Part shown: piece by piece, positions 8,506 to 15,655 of the stretch
Numbering within the stretch: position 1 is the stretch's first letter
How the letters are laid out: every line of letters starts with the position of its first letter
Assembly (NCBI GenBank): GCA_947505995.1
Contig: CANNNB010000019.1
Span: 1 to 18,348, forward strand
From: Comamonadaceae bacterium
Lineage (GTDB): Bacteria; Pseudomonadota; Gammaproteobacteria; Burkholderiales; Burkholderiaceae
Reading direction: 5' to 3'
DNA: 18,348 bases
Program-made: the position numbers and the translations under genes
The notes under the pieces: generated by a model
Told to the model about the DNA's origin: nothing
Databases searched by the model: none
Seen by the model: only the letters and a program-made list of their open reading frames with translations

Positions 8506-9273
8506 ATGAGGGACGAACAGCTCCTGCGTTATTCACGTCACATTCTTCTAAATGAATGGGGCGTAGAAGGTCAGGAGCGCGTATCTCAATCGCATGCGCT
8601 CATTGTGGGCGCAGGTGGCTTGGGTTCTCCTGTAGCCCTTTACTTGGCCAGTTCGGGTGTAGGGCACATCAGCCTAATCGACCATGACCATGTAGATCTA
8701 ACCAACCTCCAACGTCAAATAGCTCATTCTCATGCGCGTGTGGGCCAACTCAAAGTAGCTTCGCTTCAGGCTGCCATGCAAGACATCAATCCAGAAGTGC
8801 AAGTCAGTTGTTATTCGCAAAAAGCAGATGCTGCTTTGCTGGCTCTTTGCATACCCAACGTCGATGTTGTGTTGGACTGCACCGATAACTTTGAAACTCG
8901 TCAGCTCATCAACAAGGTCTGTGTCCAGCACGCCACGCCCTTGGTGTCGGGTTCCGCACTGCGCTTTGACGGCCAGGTAGCGGTGTACGACACACGCCAA
9001 GCCGATGCACCCTGCTATGCCTGTGTATTTCCTCCCACCCAAAGCTTTGAAGAATCACGCTGCGCGACCATGGGCGTGTTGGCTCCCTTAGTGGGTGTGA
9101 TCGGCAGCATGCAAGCCACCGAGGCACTTAAATTATTGAGCGGCATGGGCAGCAGCCTTCAAGCTAAGCTCATGATGTTCAACGCGCAGCACATGGAATG
9201 GCAAACAATGAGCACTGCCAGAAACTTAAATTGCTCCGTGTGCAGTCCGTTTCGCAATCAGGCCACGGGCTGA
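8506..9273 (+). CDS. HesA/MoeB/ThiF family E1-like adenylyltransferase
   Basis: Enzymes of this family adenylate the C-terminal glycine of a ubiquitin-like sulfur carrier (MoaD or ThiS), activating it for thiolation. The 255-residue protein begins with the family opening LLRYSRHILLNEWG. It has the nucleotide loop G35-A-G-G-L-G40, the DNLQRQ-like TNLQRQ, the Mg/ATP DCTDNFETR region, a candidate catalytic C186 (RCATMG), and a zinc knuckle of C170xxC173 with C243xxC246. All parts needed for activity are therefore visible. It starts 6 bases after ctpA, suggesting co-transcription. No thiS, moaD or rhodanese fusion is nearby, so MoeB versus ThiF function cannot be settled from the window. Confidence 0.93.
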   Translation: MRDEQLLRYSRHILLNEWGVEGQERVSQSHALIVGAGGLGSPVALYLASSGVGHISLIDHDHVDLTNLQRQIAHSHARVGQLKVASLQAAMQDINPEVQVSCYSQKADAALLALCIPNVDVVLDCTDNFETRQLINKVCVQHATPLVSGSALRFDGQVAVYDTRQADAPCYACVFPPTQSFEESRCATMGVLAPLVGVIGSMQATEALKLLSGMGSSLQAKLMMFNAQHMEWQTMSTARNLNCSVCSPFRNQATG

Positions 9274-9309
9274 TCGCCCCTCATGGCCCATTGAACCTCA
9301 TATCCCCGC

Positions 9310-10971
9310 ATGAAAACTCTTTACGCTTGGCTCCCATTCTTAAGATGGCCTCGCTTAAGCCCTGCACTCTTTCGCCAAGAATGGACCGCTGGATTTTCGG
9401 TCGCTCTGCTCATGGTGCCGCAGTCGGTTGCCTATGCAGCATTGGCCGGCATGCCGCTGGTCACAGGTCTTTACGCTGCACTCCTGCCGGCCTTGGTGGG
9501 CGTGATGTGGGGCGGTTCTACCAGACTGTCAACCGGCCCCTCCGCACTCACTTGCGTCCTCATCGGTGCCTCCCTCACAGGCATGGCTTCACCAACCAGC
9601 GTTCAATGGGTTAACTTGGCCATTTGGCTAGCCCTGATCGCGGGTACCTTGCAGTTGATGATGGGCGTGCTTCGATATGGCTGGCTTTTGAACATTGTCA
9701 GTTCACCCGTGATGATGGGTTTTACACAAGCGGCAGGCCTCTTGATCATGGCGTCACAGTTACCAGCACTCACAGGTTGGCAAGCAGGTGGTACTTTTCA
9801 ATGGACCGATGTCGGATTTGGGGCGGCCAGCTTGACTGCTTTGTTTGTAGCCAAGAAATGGGCGCCCAAATCGCCCAGCATCATGTTGGTCGTCGTCGCC
9901 ACTGGGGTCGTCAGTTATGCCCTTGGCTATGCAGACAATGGCGGCTCAGTTATCGGCACTTTGCCCACATCACTGCCTGATTTTGGTTTGCCGAAACTGC
10001 TGACTTTGGAAGAACTAGGATTTCTAGCCGGCCCTGCCATATTGATTGCGCTGGTGAGTTTTTTAGAGGCTGCTTCGTGTGCCAAAACTGAGAATCAGAA
10101 AGAAGGCACTGTATGGCAAGAGAACCAAGACTTGGTGGGACAAGGCCTGGCCAAAATTGTGTCGGGTTTAAGCGGAAGTTTCGCTACCAGCACATCCTTC
10201 TCACGGTCAGCCATCAATTTGGCTTCAGGGGCCCAAACAGGCTGGGCTGTTGTGGGCACCACCTCCTTTGTGTTGCTGGCCGTTTTTGCATCTCCAGCAC
10301 TTTTTCATGTGCCTCGAGCAGTCTTGGCCGCCATTGTGATCTTGGCAGTCTCCAGCCTCATCCAACCCAAGGCCTTTGTCAAGTTATGGCAAATTGCACG
10401 CCTTGAGGCAACGACGGCAGGTTTGACTTTTTGCATCACATTGCTCAGTGCACCGCGCATTTATTGGGGTGTCTTGGCGGGTGTGCTCATGGGCTTGAGT
10501 CACTTTTTACACACCCGATTGCATCCCCGCATCATTGAGGTCGGGTTACATGATGATGGCAGCTTGCGCGATCGTCACTTGTGGCACTTGCCGCCTCTTG
10601 CCCCCACTGTGTTTGCCATTCGAATGGATGCCGAGTTGGACTTTGCAGCAGCCAGTAGCTTTGAAAAGTACATCACAGAAAAATTACGCGATCAAATTCA
10701 TATTCAAGATCTGTGTCTGTTTGCGCAACCCATTAATCGGATCGATGCAACAGGCCTTGAAACCCTTCAGCAACTTCACCATTATTTGCAACGTAGGGGC
10801 ATACAACTTCACATCAGCGGCATCAAGTTGCCAGTTGAAAATGTCCTCAAACTGGCTGGTGAACTGGGCTCTTCAAGTACCATCAAGTTGTACCGAACTG
10901 ACATGGAAGCCATTAAGGCATTGCGATCTACACAAGCCTTGCCTGATGACATTTCAGGCATGGCCATTTAA
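9310..10971 (+). CDS. SulP family anion transporter with STAS domain (second, divergent type)
   Basis: A 553-residue inner-membrane SulP/SLC26 protein. It opens with the classical signature missing in the first copy: WTAGFSVALLMVPQSVAYAALAGMP, then GLYAALLPALVG and the substrate-site sequence STGPSALTCVLIG. About twelve to fourteen hydrophobic segments run to residue 405, followed by a C-terminal STAS domain (about 430-545). In the STAS domain the usual D-S-S/T-G is D479-A-T481-G482. The order of events (VPQ-YA, GP-A) resembles sulfate or bicarbonate carriers such as BicA and DauA, but the substrate is not determined. It begins 36 bases after the MoeB/ThiF-like gene. It ends 51 bases before the convergent DUF429 gene, where a small hairpin lies. 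Confidence 0.92.
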   Translation: MKTLYAWLPFLRWPRLSPALFRQEWTAGFSVALLMVPQSVAYAALAGMPLVTGLYAALLPALVGVMWGGSTRLSTGPSALTCVLIGASLTGMASPTSVQWVNLAIWLALIAGTLQLMMGVLRYGWLLNIVSSPVMMGFTQAAGLLIMASQLPALTGWQAGGTFQWTDVGFGAASLTALFVAKKWAPKSPSIMLVVVATGVVSYALGYADNGGSVIGTLPTSLPDFGLPKLLTLEELGFLAGPAILIALVSFLEAASCAKTENQKEGTVWQENQDLVGQGLAKIVSGLSGSFATSTSFSRSAINLASGAQTGWAVVGTTSFVLLAVFASPALFHVPRAVLAAIVILAVSSLIQPKAFVKLWQIARLEATTAGLTFCITLLSAPRIYWGVLAGVLMGLSHFLHTRLHPRIIEVGLHDDGSLRDRHLWHLPPLAPTVFAIRMDAELDFAAASSFEKYITEKLRDQIHIQDLCLFAQPINRIDATGLETLQQLHHYLQRRGIQLHISGIKLPVENVLKLAGELGSSSTIKLYRTDMEAIKALRSTQALPDDISGMAI

Positions 10972-10992
10972 ATCGCGTCTAACCTAGTGTCT

Positions 10993-11007
10993 TGGTGCAA
11001 AGCACCA
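10993..11007. terminator. Small hairpin between convergent SulP and DUF429 genes
   Basis: TGGTGC, an AAA loop, and GCACCA form a perfect 6-base stem in the 51-base space between the two converging genes. No T run follows on either strand, so it is not a classical intrinsic terminator. It may be a weak or Rho-assisted end. Confidence 0.28.
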
Positions 11008-11022
11008 TTGACTGGCGTTCAC

Positions 11023-11871
11023 TTACTCTGACGCACTCACAATCCAACCCTCTAAAGAATCAAACTCAGGCAAGCCATAGGGGCCACTTGAAGTACCCAG
11101 TTCGTGCTGCTGAAGGGCCCAAGCTGCCTGCACCATGCAAAGCACCGCATCCAAAGAATCGCCTGATCCATCAAGCAACACACTGTCATGCTGTGCGGCG
11201 CTGAGTTTCAAACGCAAGCCCAATCTGGTTTGGCCTAAATCGAGGGCATGGAGAATGTCTTTGCGGGCCAACCATCTGTCGGGGGTCTGTTTGGATTTGT
11301 CATCGCTTTTGTAACTGCGCTGCTTCACAATTTCTCTGGCTAACAAGCCCGGATAGGCCTCCAATGCCACTCGGTCAGGATGACCCTCGCACAGGCCAGG
11401 CAAAGTCCATTGGGCCGCACGCAACAAAGGAACACCCGCGTGCATCATCCAAGCAACAGGTGGATTCACCCATTTCATGGAAGGGCTGGAGCCAGCAGGC
11501 AAGTCAGTCGCTCGGTGCGCAAACTTGGAACCTGCAGGTCGGCTGTCACAAAATTGTTTGAAAAATTGGCGCAACTCTTCACGTGAATAAGATGCATAGA
11601 GAGTCATGCACTCAGGCCAAGTCAGTGGCCATTGCATGTGTTCAACCCATTCGCGCGGCAGGCCAAATGGCAAATCAAATGCGCCGACACACTTCACTAG
11701 AGCAGGTGCAGGTGATTTCAGAAAATTTTGAAAAGCGTCAAGAGATTCAAATTTCTCCAAGCGCTGTAGCCTTACAACGCCACGTTGCACGGCACCTAAC
11801 GCCACCACAATGGGTTTGCGCTTGTTCGGGCTGCTGGAAAAATCGCAGCCAATTAAACAAGCGTCAAGCAC
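11023..11871 (-). CDS. DUF429 domain protein (predicted RNase H-fold nuclease)
   Basis: About 282 residues, soluble. Features that suggest DUF429 are an opening strand LIGCDFSSSP with an acidic residue, a middle AFDLPFGLPREW, an EAYPGLLAR block, and a late GDSLDAVLCMVQAAW helix with another acidic pair. These are spaced like the acidic residues of RNase H-like folds. The family is described only as a predicted nuclease; no substrate is known. The GTG at 11871 is preferred: it overlaps the end of the BLUF gene by 8 bases, and the start lies just before the first conserved strand. The frame stays open upstream to 11928, which would overlap BLUF by 65 bases, and a TTG at 11877 is also possible. 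The tight overlap implies coupled expression with BLUF. Family call is from pattern memory and is moderate. Confidence 0.7.
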   Translation of the reverse strand: MLDACLIGCDFSSSPNKRKPIVVALGAVQRGVVRLQRLEKFESLDAFQNFLKSPAPALVKCVGAFDLPFGLPREWVEHMQWPLTWPECMTLYASYSREELRQFFKQFCDSRPAGSKFAHRATDLPAGSSPSMKWVNPPVAWMMHAGVPLLRAAQWTLPGLCEGHPDRVALEAYPGLLAREIVKQRSYKSDDKSKQTPDRWLARKDILHALDLGQTRLGLRLKLSAAQHDSVLLDGSGDSLDAVLCMVQAAWALQQHELGTSSGPYGLPEFDSLEGWIVSASE

Positions 11872-12286
11872 GCCCAATGATGGAAGCTGTGGCCATGAGT
11901 TCTTCGAGCAAAGCCAAAGACACGACACCCGATACGCCGTAAGGGTCGAGCTCAGCGCGCTCGGAATATTTCAGCAAGATGCTGGTGTTGACACGAGACA
12001 CATCAACTTGCCCCATGGTCCAACCACTGAAGCGGCGCTGTGAAATTTCTTCGTAGTGCAGAAGCACAACTTGCTTGTGCCGTACGTCTTTTTGAATGTG
12101 TCCATACAGTTCACTCACGGCTTCACGGCCACCTTCGATGGCCTGTAAAAAGATATCGCCGCTGTAAACCAAAATTCCGGTAATGCCTGTGCTGGGGTTG
12201 AATTGTCTGGATTGCGCCAAAATAGATTCAATGGCATTGGGCTGAGTTTCCACTGCGCGGCTGGCATAAAGTAAACGAACCAACAT
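11864..12286 (-). CDS. Single-domain BLUF blue-light photoreceptor
   Basis: BLUF domains bind FAD and respond to blue light by rearranging hydrogen bonds around a conserved Tyr-Gln pair. This 140-residue protein is a lone BLUF domain with a short C-terminal extension, like BlrB or PixD/Slr1694. The key residues are present: Y7 (LLYASR), N30 (FNPSTGITG), Q48 (IFLQAIEG), and the W89/M91 pair (SGWTMG). It should therefore be photoactive. No GGDEF, EAL or cyclase output domain is attached, so signalling must be by interaction with a partner. It starts 2 bases after the folE stop, with AGAAAGG across that stop, and its own end overlaps DUF429. FAD would come from elsewhere in the cell. Confidence 0.95.
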   Translation of the reverse strand: MLVRLLYASRAVETQPNAIESILAQSRQFNPSTGITGILVYSGDIFLQAIEGGREAVSELYGHIQKDVRHKQVVLLHYEEISQRRFSGWTMGQVDVSRVNTSILLKYSERAELDPYGVSGVVSLALLEELMATASIIGRA

Positions 12287-12288
12287 GA

Positions 12289-13026
12289 TCAGGCCTTTCT
12301 AGGAATCAACGACAAGAACTCACGGCGCAAGTTGGCATCTTTTAAAAATACGCCGCGCATGACCGAATTGATCATTTTGCTGTCCATGTCTTTGACGCCG
12401 CGCCAGCCCATGCAGAAATGACTGGCCTCCATGACAATGGCCAAACCATCGGGTTGTGTTTTGCGCTGAATCAAATCAGCCAACTGCACAACCGCCTCTT
12501 CTTGAATTTGGGGGCGTCCCATGATCCATTCTGCCAACCGAGCATATTTGGAAAGACCAATGACGTTGGTGTGCTCGTTGGGCAAGACACCAATCCAGAT
12601 TTGACCAATGACAGGGCAAAGGTGGTGGCTGCAAGCGCTGCGTACCGTGATAGGACCCACGATCATGAGTTCATTCAGGTGTTCGGCGTTGGGAAATTCT
12701 GTGACTTCAGGGCTTTCGGTATAGCGGCCTTTGAAGACTTCTTTCAAATACATTTTGGCCACACGTCGAGCCGTGTCTTGGGTATTGTGATCGTTTTGAG
12801 TATCGATCACCATGCTGTCCAAAACGGTTTGCATTTTCTCAGCCACTTCGTCGAGTAAGTGATCGAGCTCACCGGGCTGAATAAATTCAGCAATGTTGTC
12901 GTTGGCATGGAAGCGTTTGCGGGCAGCCAAGACACGCTCGCGAATCTTCACGGAAACCGGTGTTCCAATGTCCTCAGAGGGCAAGTTGGTGGGAGCATTC
13001 ATAAGCATCTGATTGAGAAATGTCAA
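12289..13026 (-). CDS. folE: GTP cyclohydrolase I
   Basis: Converts GTP to 7,8-dihydroneopterin triphosphate, the first step of tetrahydrofolate (and biopterin-type) synthesis. Numbering from the TTG start, the zinc site is C132 and H135 (CSHHLCP) with C205 (ASHFCMGWRG). The QDTARRVAKMYL, FPNAEHLNELMIVG and EHTNVIGLSKYARL blocks are also diagnostic. The TTG at 13026 has TAGGA 7 bases upstream. The ATG codons at 13008 and 13002 give a slightly shorter protein that could equally be the start. The N-terminal 25-30 residues are poorly conserved in any case. It lies 71 bases after clsB and 2 bases before the BLUF gene. Its product is the substrate of NudB, encoded two genes away. Confidence 0.97.
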   Translation of the reverse strand: MTFLNQMLMNAPTNLPSEDIGTPVSVKIRERVLAARKRFHANDNIAEFIQPGELDHLLDEVAEKMQTVLDSMVIDTQNDHNTQDTARRVAKMYLKEVFKGRYTESPEVTEFPNAEHLNELMIVGPITVRSACSHHLCPVIGQIWIGVLPNEHTNVIGLSKYARLAEWIMGRPQIQEEAVVQLADLIQRKTQPDGLAIVMEASHFCMGWRGVKDMDSKMINSVMRGVFLKDANLRREFLSLIPRKA

Positions 13027-13097
13027 AATCAGATCCTACCAGTGATTGAAGGCACTTTACAGCGTACGGGCATGCGCCAAAACAGCACACGCTCAGA

Positions 13098-14327
13098 TCA
13101 ATATCGATGACCGGTCAGCCAAATTGCAAGCCGCATCAATCCAAACGCAACCCAGTCCATGCCCCTCTGTAATTGAGAGCGTTCAAGCAGCGTTTGGGGC
13201 ATGATTCGTTGACTTTCGAAGGCCATGGCCTGCTCCAGGCCCTCCTTTAAGCGTTTTGCAAAGTAAGCATCGGCCACCACCACATTAGCCTCCCTGGCCA
13301 AAAGCAAACTGAAGGGGTCCAAATTAGAGGACCCTACGGTGGCCCAAGGCCTTTCGTGGTTGGCGTCGATGACCGCCACCTTGGCGTGAAGAAAGCTTTC
13401 AGAGTATTCGTAAATTTCAACACCCGCTTGCAAGAGTTGCCGGTAAACAGGTCGTGCCGCGTGATATTGCATGAAGTATTCATAACGTCCTTGCAACAGC
13501 AGTCTGACGCGAACACCTCGTTGAGCGGCATGAATCAGTGCTTGCCGCAGCTTGCGACCAGGCAAAAAATAAGCGTTAGCAATCACGATCTCATGACGTG
13601 ACATGCCGATGGCACGTCGATAAGCTTTTTCAATTTGCCCACGATTGAGCAAATTGTCACGCAGAAGCAGGCCAGCTCGTGCCACCCACGTGTCGCCATG
13701 AGCATGCTTTGCATCGTGAATCCAAGGCAGGTGCAAGCCTGCGGCTTTGAAAGCGCTGTACGCCTCTGGAAAATTTTGCTGCCGCACATTTCGCACTGCT
13801 TGCATGCGCCACCACAATTGCGTCGCAGCCTCTTGAACCTGCTGCACCAACGCCCCTTTTGCACAGACCGCGTAATCCAAGCGCGGGGATTTTAAGGCGC
13901 CGTATTTTGGATCGTGCATATCATCCAAGATGTTGATGCCGCCACAAAAAGCCAAATGACCATCAATCACACACAGCTTGCGGTGCAACCTGCGCCACCT
14001 GCTGGGAATAAGAAGACCAAGGGCGCCCAAGGGGGAATAAACCCGCCACTCGACACCTGCTGAGTCAAAACGAACTCGCCAGTCTTCGTTGAGTTTGGGT
14101 GTACCCACACCATCAACCACCACCCACACTCGGACACCCCGGCGGCCCGCCCTTTCCAGCGCTGCAGCGACTTGGGCGCCATCGCCATGAAAATCAAAAA
14201 TGTAGGTCTCTAGTTGGACGTGCGATCGAGCAGCTTCCAATGCACGAATCAATTCTGGAAAAAACTCTGCGCCACCTTTCAGCAGCTTCATTTGATGACC
14301 ATCGCGCAGAATCGGATGACTTTTCAT
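13098..14327 (-). CDS. clsB: Cardiolipin synthase B-type phospholipase D family protein
   Basis: Makes cardiolipin (or a related phospholipid) by transphosphatidylation at the inner membrane. The 409-residue protein has two HKD active-site motifs, H115-x-K117...D122 (HRKLCVID) and H314-x-K316...D321 (HAKVAVID), each followed by the expected GG or GSSN. The ClsB-type opening (LLKGGAEFFPELIRALEAARSHVQLETYIF) is clear, and there are no strong N-terminal membrane segments, which favours ClsB over ClsA. The ATG overlaps the TGA of the upstream EEP gene (ATGA at 14324-14327). E. coli ybhP-clsB has the same EEP-next-to-ClsB arrangement, so the pair is an established functional neighbourhood. Confidence 0.93.
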   Translation of the reverse strand: MKSHPILRDGHQMKLLKGGAEFFPELIRALEAARSHVQLETYIFDFHGDGAQVAAALERAGRRGVRVWVVVDGVGTPKLNEDWRVRFDSAGVEWRVYSPLGALGLLIPSRWRRLHRKLCVIDGHLAFCGGINILDDMHDPKYGALKSPRLDYAVCAKGALVQQVQEAATQLWWRMQAVRNVRQQNFPEAYSAFKAAGLHLPWIHDAKHAHGDTWVARAGLLLRDNLLNRGQIEKAYRRAIGMSRHEIVIANAYFLPGRKLRQALIHAAQRGVRVRLLLQGRYEYFMQYHAARPVYRQLLQAGVEIYEYSESFLHAKVAVIDANHERPWATVGSSNLDPFSLLLAREANVVVADAYFAKRLKEGLEQAMAFESQRIMPQTLLERSQLQRGMDWVAFGLMRLAIWLTGHRY

Positions 14328-15115
14328 AAATCAAACTGTGCCAGCAAAGGCAGATGATCAGACATGCGTTGCCAAATTTTGCCGTGAGGCACCATTTGAC
14401 TCACTGGAATCAAACCTTTGGCATAAACATGGTCAAGTTGCACCATGGGCAATCTAGAGGGGTATGTGGGGTGCTTAGTACCTTCGTGCTCTGTCAAATG
14501 CTGGGCGCGCATCATGTTGGTAATGCGGTTTCCCCAGTCATTGAAATCGCCTGCTACCAGCAAGGGCGCATCGATGGGAACCTCTCGCGCTATGTACTGA
14601 TGCAACTGTTGAACTTGGCGAACTCTGCTGGCGGGAATGAGGCCTAAATGAACCACAATCACATGCACATTGAGAGGCAAGCGATCTGCATGTTGATTCT
14701 TCGGCTCAGACTTAGGCCCCACCTCTCCCACCTGAATTTCCACATGCAACAAGCCGCGTTGCTCAAACCGATGGTCTGAAATATCAACATGGCGATGCGA
14801 CATGACCGGCCAGCGCGACAGCAACGCATTGCCGTGCTCACCGTGCCGTGTGAAAGCATTGGTTTTGTAAATTGCCTCATAGCCAGGTGGCGCTAAAAAC
14901 TCTGCTTGTGGCATTTCAGGCCAATGACGAAAGTATTTTTCTTCGCGCCGATGAACTTTTCGAACCTCTTGTAAACACACAATGTCCGCGTCCAACTGCT
15001 CGATGGCCAGGCCTAAATTGTAAATTTCTAAGCGCCGTGCAGGGCCGAAACCTTGAACACCTTTATGGATGTTGTAAGTCGCTACTTTTAAAAAAGCCGG
15101 CTTTTCAATTTTCAT
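14324..15115 (-). CDS. Endonuclease/exonuclease/phosphatase family protein (YbhP-like)
   Basis: A metal-dependent phosphohydrolase-fold protein of 263 residues, partner of ClsB in several bacteria but without a settled substrate. Motifs in order: residues 11-17 VATYNIH with N15, LQE at about 48-50 (metal ligand E50), the VVHLGL block, the GDFND metal/catalytic stretch, and the C-terminal SDHLPL histidine. All active-site parts are present. The ATG at 15115 overlaps the nudB stop as ATGA (15112-15115). A frame extension to 15178 exists but would run into nudB. The stop overlaps the clsB start in the same way. A role in phospholipid metabolism or modification is inferred from the partnership with clsB. 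Confidence 0.9.
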   Translation of the reverse strand: MKIEKPAFLKVATYNIHKGVQGFGPARRLEIYNLGLAIEQLDADIVCLQEVRKVHRREEKYFRHWPEMPQAEFLAPPGYEAIYKTNAFTRHGEHGNALLSRWPVMSHRHVDISDHRFEQRGLLHVEIQVGEVGPKSEPKNQHADRLPLNVHVIVVHLGLIPASRVRQVQQLHQYIAREVPIDAPLLVAGDFNDWGNRITNMMRAQHLTEHEGTKHPTYPSRLPMVQLDHVYAKGLIPVSQMVPHGKIWQRMSDHLPLLAQFDL

Positions 15116-15594
15116 CTGAGGCCTTGAAGCCAGTTGGGCAGCATCAAGATGGCCTCCGCATTGGACGGCGAAAAACAAGTATCAGCGGCATCCTTCCAAG
15201 ACAACCACTTGTATGCTGTGTGTTCTGCGGGACTGAGTTGAATGGGCATTCGCCTAGGTAATTTCAAGCCAAAAACGCGTTCTTTGTTGTGACTCACATG
15301 AGGTGCATAACGATGGCGCCAGGCTGGATAGATTTCGTAAAAATTCTCAATCGCCCAATCTGTCAATTCATGTTGAGGGTGCGTGGCCAGCAAGCCGGTC
15401 TCCTCCATCACCTCTCGGCTGGCAGTCTGCTGCCACGACTCTTGTTCAAAATCTTTGCTGCCCGTGACAGACTGCCATGTGCCTGCATCGGCTCTGCGAA
15501 TGAGCAAAACCTCAGCTTCGATTGTGTAAATCACAACCAATACCGATTCGGGAATTTTGTAAGCAGGACTGTGCATCACCCCTTCATTCTGCAT
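15112..15594 (-). CDS. nudB: Dihydroneopterin triphosphate diphosphatase (Nudix)
   Basis: Removes pyrophosphate from dihydroneopterin triphosphate, the second step after FolE in folate synthesis. It has 160 residues with a Nudix box from G45 to L68. The spacing is one residue longer than the canonical G-x5-E (here G45, E52, then R60-E61..E64-E65), which I believe is normal in NudB homologues of this group. The opening PESVLVVIYTIEAEVLLIRRAD and the C-terminal WLSWKDAADTCFSPSNAEAI fit NudB better than MutT. The ATG at 15594 is preferred because GAGGGG lies 8 bases upstream; a second ATG at 15576 also has a nearby GGGG. It leads the run into the EEP gene, clsB and folE. Confidence 0.88.
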   Translation of the reverse strand: MQNEGVMHSPAYKIPESVLVVIYTIEAEVLLIRRADAGTWQSVTGSKDFEQESWQQTASREVMEETGLLATHPQHELTDWAIENFYEIYPAWRHRYAPHVSHNKERVFGLKLPRRMPIQLSPAEHTAYKWLSWKDAADTCFSPSNAEAILMLPNWLQGLR

Positions 15595-15606
15595 GAACTT
15601 TGCCCC

Positions 15607-15631
15607 TCAATTGGCATTGTTCGGCAATTGA
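15607..15631. promoter_or_regulatory. Operator-like inverted repeat in the nudB/methyltransferase divergent region
   Basis: TCAATTG (15607-15613) and CAATTGA (15625-15631) are perfect inverted copies with 11 bases between, so the arms repeat every 18 bases, under two helical turns. It lies between the two divergent starts and just upstream of the TATGAT -10-like box. It could bind a dimeric regulator; CAATTG is itself a palindrome, which lowers the weight of the match. Confidence 0.3.
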
Positions 15632-15655
15632 CCCAGAAGCACCTATGATCAAGCC

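Noticed and set aside
9198..9614. Plus-strand frame of 138 codons spanning the MoeB/ThiF-like end and the second SulP start
   Set aside because: It overlaps two well-supported genes in another frame, and its translation has no family character.
12964..13080. Possible independent promoter for folE in the clsB-folE gap
   Set aside because: TTGGCG and TAAAGT have only a 15-base spacer and weak matches, so I did not list it.
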